From: Deltaproteobacteria bacterium UBA2957
GTDB taxonomy: Bacteria; Myxococcota_A; UBA796
Assembly (NCBI GenBank): GCA_002348535.1
Contig: DEBL01000347.1
Coordinates: forward strand, 2,181-18,286
DNA length: 16,106 nucleotides
Direction: 5' to 3'
Shown piece after piece: positions 12,880 through 16,106 of the stretch. How positions within the stretch are numbered: the stretch's first letter is position 1; every line of letters starts with the position of its first letter. The notes beneath the pieces were generated by a model. It was not told where the DNA came from and did not search any database. It saw only the letters and a program-made list of their open reading frames with translations. Position numbers and translations under genes: made by a program.

Positions 12880-15576
12880 TTAGCGACACCCCTGCTTTGT
12901 GTACTCCGTGCCCGCAAGGAATCCATCGGGTAGCCAGTACTCGTAACAAACGTACCCGTCGTAGGGACCGAAAAACTCGTCTTCCCAATCGATGGGAATG
13001 GGATCCGCCGTACAGCTGGTCTGAAGCAAGCCGGTCTCGCCACACTCAGGAACGATCAGTTCATAGGGTGGTTCGGGTTCATAGGTCCAGCCCACGCCCG
13101 GAGTCAGGGAGCACGTGTGGTCGTCATAGCTGTAGGAGCAAATCGAGCCACTAGTCGTGTACTGTTCCGCTATTGACCCATCGCAGTTGTAGTCGAACCC
13201 TCCGCATACCGTAGCCTCTGTGCCCCAAACAGTGCTCCCTGGATGGGCTTGTGCATCAAGGTCGCAGCAATCGGTCGAGTTGGTCGAATACCCACTGGGC
13301 GCAGAGCAACTCGTGATGGCATCGGTCGACACCCCGTACCCATCGCCGTCTGCATCCCGGTAATAGGTGCGCAGTGGCAGTCCTTCATCAGAAGCACCAT
13401 CACAATCGTTGTCCACCCCGTCGCAGACCTCAGTTGCACCCGAGTAGATCGCCGCGTCCCCATCGTCGCAGTCTCCGGATACCGATGCATAGCCACCCGG
13501 TACCGAGCAGGAGGCAATGGCTCCGCTGCTTGTTCCAAACCCGTCTGCATCGGCGTCGGGGAAAATGATTGGGGTGCCGGCCGCATCCGTTTCATCGACC
13601 GTTCCGTCGCAGTCATTGTCGTATCCATCGCAGGCGACTTCATCAGTGCCGGCGGGCCGACATGAGAAGCAGGCATCGTCGCAGTCTCCGGCCACCGCCA
13701 CATAGCCAGATGGCGCCGAACACTCCGTCCGAGAGTCAGACGAACTGCCATACCCGTCACCATCCGCGTCTCGGTAGAACGTAGACATGCTGGCACCGTC
13801 GTCTACCGAACCATCGCAGTCGTTGTCTTTTCCATCGCACACCTCGGGGGCACCAAGGTAGACGCTCGCATCTTCGTCGTCACAGTCTGAACTGACCGAA
13901 GCATACCCAGTGCTGGGAAAGTCGGATGGGCAATCGGTCCGCGTTGGGCAGTCTCCCCTCGCCTCGCAGCCCGCTGGCGCAATGGCGCCTCGCCCATCGG
14001 CATCGGCATCGACATACCGAGTCACTTCGCCCTCGGATCCTGGCTCGTCCACCCCTCCCACACAGTTGTTGTCCACTCCGTCGCACACCTCAACAGCACC
14101 CGGATGAATCGCGGGGTTCGTCGGATTGCAGTCCCCATGCATCGTGGCAAAACCCTCGGGCCGCGAGCACGTCACCACCACATCGGACACGACGCCGTAT
14201 CCGTCGCTATCGGCATCTCGGTAGTGTGTTGTCGCTCCAAGGGCTCCCGCCTCGTCGGTGGCGCCGTCACAGTCGTTGTCGACGCCATCGCACGACTCGG
14301 TCGCACCCGGATGGCGCGAAGCGTCCGCATCATCGCAATCACCGGGTGACAGGACATACGACGGGGGCGGCGAGCATGTTGTGACCGCATCCGAGGACAG
14401 ACCGTATCCATCGTCATCGGTGTCTCGGTAATACGTGGCCATCCCCGTAGCACCAGCCTCATCGGCTGCACCGTCGCAATCGTTGTCGGCCCCATCGCAC
14501 ACTTCTTCCGCCCCTGCATACACATCGGACCGAGTATCGTCGCAATCTCCAGAGGCAGCGACGAAGCCACTAACGGGAGTGCACGAAGACACGGAGGATG
14601 CTTCCGAGCCCATACCGTCGCCATCGGAATCGATGAAATATGTGGCGCTGCCAGTCGCCCCTTCCTCGTCGATCGAACCGTCGCAGTCGTTGTCTGCGCC
14701 GTCGCATGCCTCAACGGCGGCCGGGCTCACCGCAGCGTCCTCATCGTCGCAATCCCCAACCTCGATGGCATAGCCACTCGGAGGCGTGCAGGACTCCACT
14801 GTATCCAGCGCGACGCCATACCCATCTCCATCTGCGTCACGGAAATAGGTGCCCACCCCGGTAGCGCCCTCTTCGTCCACCTCCGAGTCGCAGTCGTTAT
14901 CGAAGCCATCGCAGACTTCTTCAGCACCCGGGTAAGATTCGCTGCGGGCATCGTCACAATCACCTGCAACCGCTGAATACCCATCCGGGAGCGAACAAAA
15001 GGCTGCACTCTCCAGCGGCGCACCGTACCCATCGCCGTCTGCATCCACGTACGCCACAAAGGAGCCGATTGCGCCGGGTTCGTCGGTACGGCCGTCGCAG
15101 TTGTTGTCGATGCCATCGCACACTTCGATTGCGCTCGGCGATACGTCCGGGCGCGCGTCATCGCAATCACCGGCCTCTACCGTAAATCCATCACCATCGA
15201 TGTCGGTCGACATTCCCGTGTCGCCATCTCCGGTATCGCCCCCATCAGACCCGGTATCGTCTCCGTCATTCGCAGAGCCTGAATCCGCCTGCCCACCGCT
15301 ATCTGACGAGGCGTCTGAACACTCGCGCGCACTCGAGCAGTCGGCATCATCGCAGTCGGTGAGCCCGTCTCCATCATTGTCAATGCCATCGTCGCATTCC
15401 CCCGGACCATCGCCTTCGGCATCATCGGTGTCTGATTCATCGCCTTGGGCGCCACTTGCGGTGTCCTCGCCCACAGGTGCGTCCGACTCATCTGCAACAT
15501 CCACGGGCACCTTGTTCGAGCAGCCCGACGCCACCAAGCCCAACAGAAGCAGACTCACCTTCATCGCATTGTACAT
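12880..15576 (-). CDS. Large lipoprotein with ten MopE-type Asp/Cys repeats (putative metal-binding surface protein)
   Basis: This is an 898-residue protein. Residues 5-19 form a lipoprotein signal (KVSLLLLGLVASGC) with Cys19 as the likely lipidated residue. A very acidic linker holds one short motif (ECDDGIDNDGDGLTDCDD, 60-77) and a Ser/Gly/Asp-rich stretch to about 121. Ten repeats follow, about 125-805. Each has a Ca-loop-like DADGDGYG, a GDCDD block, and VCDGxDNDCDGxxDE. GDCDD or its variant begins at 136, 205, 274, 343, 412, 481, 563, 630, 701 and 768, so the first six units are spaced exactly 69 residues apart. Such repeats match the Cu-binding MopE-like family; each probably binds a metal ion, most likely calcium, and is disulphide-linked. 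The last 90 residues form a different domain with six Cys (813, 822, 845, 855, 877, 897), not recognised. AGGGAG lies 8 nt before the ATG. Confidence 0.93.
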   Translation of the reverse strand: MYNAMKVSLLLLGLVASGCSNKVPVDVADESDAPVGEDTASGAQGDESDTDDAEGDGPGECDDGIDNDGDGLTDCDDADCSSARECSDASSDSGGQADSGSANDGDDTGSDGGDTGDGDTGMSTDIDGDGFTVEAGDCDDARPDVSPSAIEVCDGIDNNCDGRTDEPGAIGSFVAYVDADGDGYGAPLESAAFCSLPDGYSAVAGDCDDARSESYPGAEEVCDGFDNDCDSEVDEEGATGVGTYFRDADGDGYGVALDTVESCTPPSGYAIEVGDCDDEDAAVSPAAVEACDGADNDCDGSIDEEGATGSATYFIDSDGDGMGSEASSVSSCTPVSGFVAASGDCDDTRSDVYAGAEEVCDGADNDCDGAADEAGATGMATYYRDTDDDGYGLSSDAVTTCSPPPSYVLSPGDCDDADASRHPGATESCDGVDNDCDGATDEAGALGATTHYRDADSDGYGVVSDVVVTCSRPEGFATMHGDCNPTNPAIHPGAVEVCDGVDNNCVGGVDEPGSEGEVTRYVDADADGRGAIAPAGCEARGDCPTRTDCPSDFPSTGYASVSSDCDDEDASVYLGAPEVCDGKDNDCDGSVDDGASMSTFYRDADGDGYGSSSDSRTECSAPSGYVAVAGDCDDACFSCRPAGTDEVACDGYDNDCDGTVDETDAAGTPIIFPDADADGFGTSSGAIASCSVPGGYASVSGDCDDGDAAIYSGATEVCDGVDNDCDGASDEGLPLRTYYRDADGDGYGVSTDAITSCSAPSGYSTNSTDCCDLDAQAHPGSTVWGTEATVCGGFDYNCDGSIAEQYTTSGSICSYSYDDHTCSLTPGVGWTYEPEPPYELIVPECGETGLLQTSCTADPIPIDWEDEFFGPYDGYVCYEYWLPDGFLAGTEYTKQGCR
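13159..15204 (-). repeat. Tandem, diverged protein-coding repeat (period 207 bp) inside the lipoprotein gene
   Basis: Ten units encode the Asp/Cys repeats of the 898-aa lipoprotein. The first six units on the coding strand keep an exact 207-bp spacing. Later units measure about 246 bp (unit 6 to 7, insertion), 201, 213 and 201 bp. Units differ at many bases while the Asp, Gly and Cys codons stay, so this is an old amplification under protein-level selection. The unit nearest the protein's C-terminal end is the most decayed: GDCDD becomes TDCCD, and CDGxDNDCDG becomes CGGFDYNCDG. Confidence 0.88.
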
Positions 15577-15716
15577 TTCAGATACTCCCTGCCCGCATCA
15601 CGGCAGACCTGCTCTCTATGTATTCACACCGCCCACCCGTTCAAAGCCTTCCTCGAGCATTGTCAATCATAGGCTCTTGATCGACACATTTGCGACCCAA
15701 AACTGAATGGGCCACC
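15577..15716 (-). promoter_or_regulatory. Leader and probable promoter region of the repeat lipoprotein gene
   Basis: This is the gap between the terminator of the upstream gene and the lipoprotein start. The minus strand has a TATGAT hexamer at 15671-15666 (five of six matches to a -10 box) without a good -35, and a perfect TTGACA at 15666-15661 without a good -10. A weaker pair is TTGAAC at 15644-15639 with TACATA at 15622-15617, 16 nt apart. Because a terminator lies just upstream, a promoter is expected here, but which of these is used cannot be decided. AGGGAG, 8 nt before ATG 15576, is the ribosome site. Confidence 0.35.
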
Positions 15717-15750
15717 AAAAAAAACCCACCTGCACCGAAGTGCAGATGGG
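15717..15750 (-). terminator. Rho-independent terminator with UUCG tetraloop
   Basis: On the minus strand an 11-bp stem (CCCATCTGCAC at 15750-15740 pairing with GTGCAGGTGGG at 15735-15725, one G-U pair) closes a TTCG loop. It is followed at once by eight T (15724-15717). A C(UUCG)G loop is exceptionally stable. It lies 29 nt after the stop of the Cys-rich gene and ends that transcript, so the lipoprotein gene beyond needs its own promoter. Confidence 0.95.
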
Positions 15751-15779
15751 GCCGTGCAAAGCGCAGAGCTGGTGGAGTG

Positions 15780-16106
15780 CTATGTGCACTCGATGAGGAA
15801 ACCGCTGCTTTCCTCAATTTCGCTGGCCGGTCCGCACCATGTGTTCGCCGGAATGAGGCATGTGAACACTGCGTTGCAGCTCCAAGTGTCTGCTGGAGCG
15901 CCAGCGTCTGCACAAACGCCGTTGTTGCGGCATTGAATGCTGCAGTACCCGGTGGATTCGCCGGGCTGCTTGATGCACTTGTTCGTGGGTGCACCACATT
16001 GGCTGTCCAGTGAGCAGAACTTGCCCCATTCGAGGTCCTCGCCTGCCCCAGCATCGGCATCGGCATCGGCATCGGCATCGGCATCGGCGTCGGCATCGGC
16101 ATCGGC
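15780..16106 (-). CDS. C-terminal part of a Cys-rich secreted or surface protein on an Ala-Asp linker
   Basis: The minus-strand frame is open from the window edge to TAG at 15782-15780, giving 108 residues with the start outside. The first 18 residues are (Ala-Asp) x 9, then AGAGEDLEWGKF, then a compact domain with ten cysteines at 31, 37, 44, 55, 59, 65, 77, 83, 91 and 107, including CSLDSQC, GYCSIQC and NNGVC. Ten regularly placed Cys point to disulphides, hence export. The Asp-rich linker is like those that follow lipoprotein signals in Myxococcota, so a lipoprotein is likely but the N-terminus is not seen. The reading is supported by the Cys pattern and by a strong terminator 29 nt after the stop. 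A longer frame read as Met-Pro repeats on the same strand is out of phase and lacks this logic. Function unknown. Confidence 0.83.
   Translation of the reverse strand, partial: ADADADADADADADADADAGAGEDLEWGKFCSLDSQCGAPTNKCIKQPGESTGYCSIQCRNNGVCADAGAPADTWSCNAVFTCLIPANTWCGPASEIEESSGFLIECT
16053..16106 (-). repeat. Hexanucleotide tandem repeat (GCCGAY)n encoding Ala-Asp
   Basis: Nine contiguous 6-bp units are seen: eight read ATCGGC on the plus strand and one, at 16089-16094, reads GTCGGC, a silent Asp codon change. The array continues beyond the window edge, so its full length is unknown. Because units are multiples of three, gain or loss changes only linker length and keeps the reading frame. 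Confidence 0.93.

Noticed and set aside
14172..14714. Minus-strand 180-codon frame inside the repeat region
   Set aside because: It is a frame-shifted reading of the repeats; the true frame holds the Asp/Cys motifs for the full 898 residues.
13159..15204. CRISPR-like regular repeat
   Set aside because: Units are about 207 bp, diverged, fully coding and in frame, with no short identical repeats between unique spacers.
15661..15666. Perfect TTGACA as a firm promoter call for the lipoprotein gene
   Set aside because: At 17 nt spacing the -10 position reads TGAACG, a poor match, so it is kept only as one of several weak candidates.
15101..15706. Plus-strand 201-codon Ser/Pro-rich frame opposite the lipoprotein gene
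   Set aside because: It is the antisense shadow of Asp/Gly/Ser codons, runs across the lipoprotein's signal and start, and has no family features.
15641..16102. Minus-strand 153-codon frame beginning with Met-Pro repeats
   Set aside because: It is the out-of-phase reading of the GCCGAT array and runs straight through the terminator. The in-phase Ala-Asp/ten-Cys frame ends just before that terminator and has a coherent Cys pattern.

Overview
The window reads as chromosomal DNA of a Gram-negative, aerobically respiring bacterium, probably Myxococcota or another former deltaproteobacterial lineage. This is inferred from several traits: a glutaminyl-tRNA synthetase fused to a YqeY tail, a large lipoprotein made of MopE-type Asp/Cys repeats, a Cys-rich secreted protein on an Ala-Asp linker, menaquinone synthesis (MenB) and oxygen-dependent HemF. 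Base composition looks GC-rich by eye. No rRNA, tRNA, CRISPR array, IS element or phage gene was seen. Nothing looks horizontally acquired, apart perhaps from the repeat-protein end.

Layout, left to right. (1) 1-147 (+) is the tail of a protein with a four-cysteine Fe-S-like motif. It meets, stop to stop, a periplasmic START-domain protein (149-799, -). (2) 863-2248 (+) holds a low-molecular-weight tyrosine phosphatase and menB. (3) 2245-4704 (-) is a three-gene unit: a 109-aa protein, a GMC flavin oxidoreductase joined to it by a GTGA start/stop overlap, and a membrane PAP2-type phosphatase/transferase. (4) 4804-7143 (+) is glnS-yqeY. (5) 7130-9521 (-) is hemF, a sixA-like histidine phosphatase and an SGNH hydrolase, linked by two successive ATGA overlaps. 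(6) 9602-12858 (+) is a truC-like pseudouridine synthase, then proB and proA (ATGA overlap) for proline synthesis. (7) 12880-16106 (-) encodes two surface or secreted proteins: an 898-aa lipoprotein with ten acidic Cys repeats and, upstream of it, the end of a Cys-rich protein whose coding sequence begins with an Ala-Asp hexanucleotide repeat that runs off the window. A strong UUCG-loop terminator separates these two.

The arrangement is very compact. Convergent genes overlap or abut at their stop codons (145/149, 2245/2248, 7130/7143), and four same-strand pairs share 4-nt start/stop overlaps. No stretch above about 205 bases lacks a gene; the longest is 15577-15779. Most genes are housekeeping (translation, haem, menaquinone, proline). 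The least explained parts are the small protein-GMC-PAP2 unit, the hemF-sixA-SGNH unit and the two Cys-rich surface proteins. I do not see a clear-cut new defence or mobile system.
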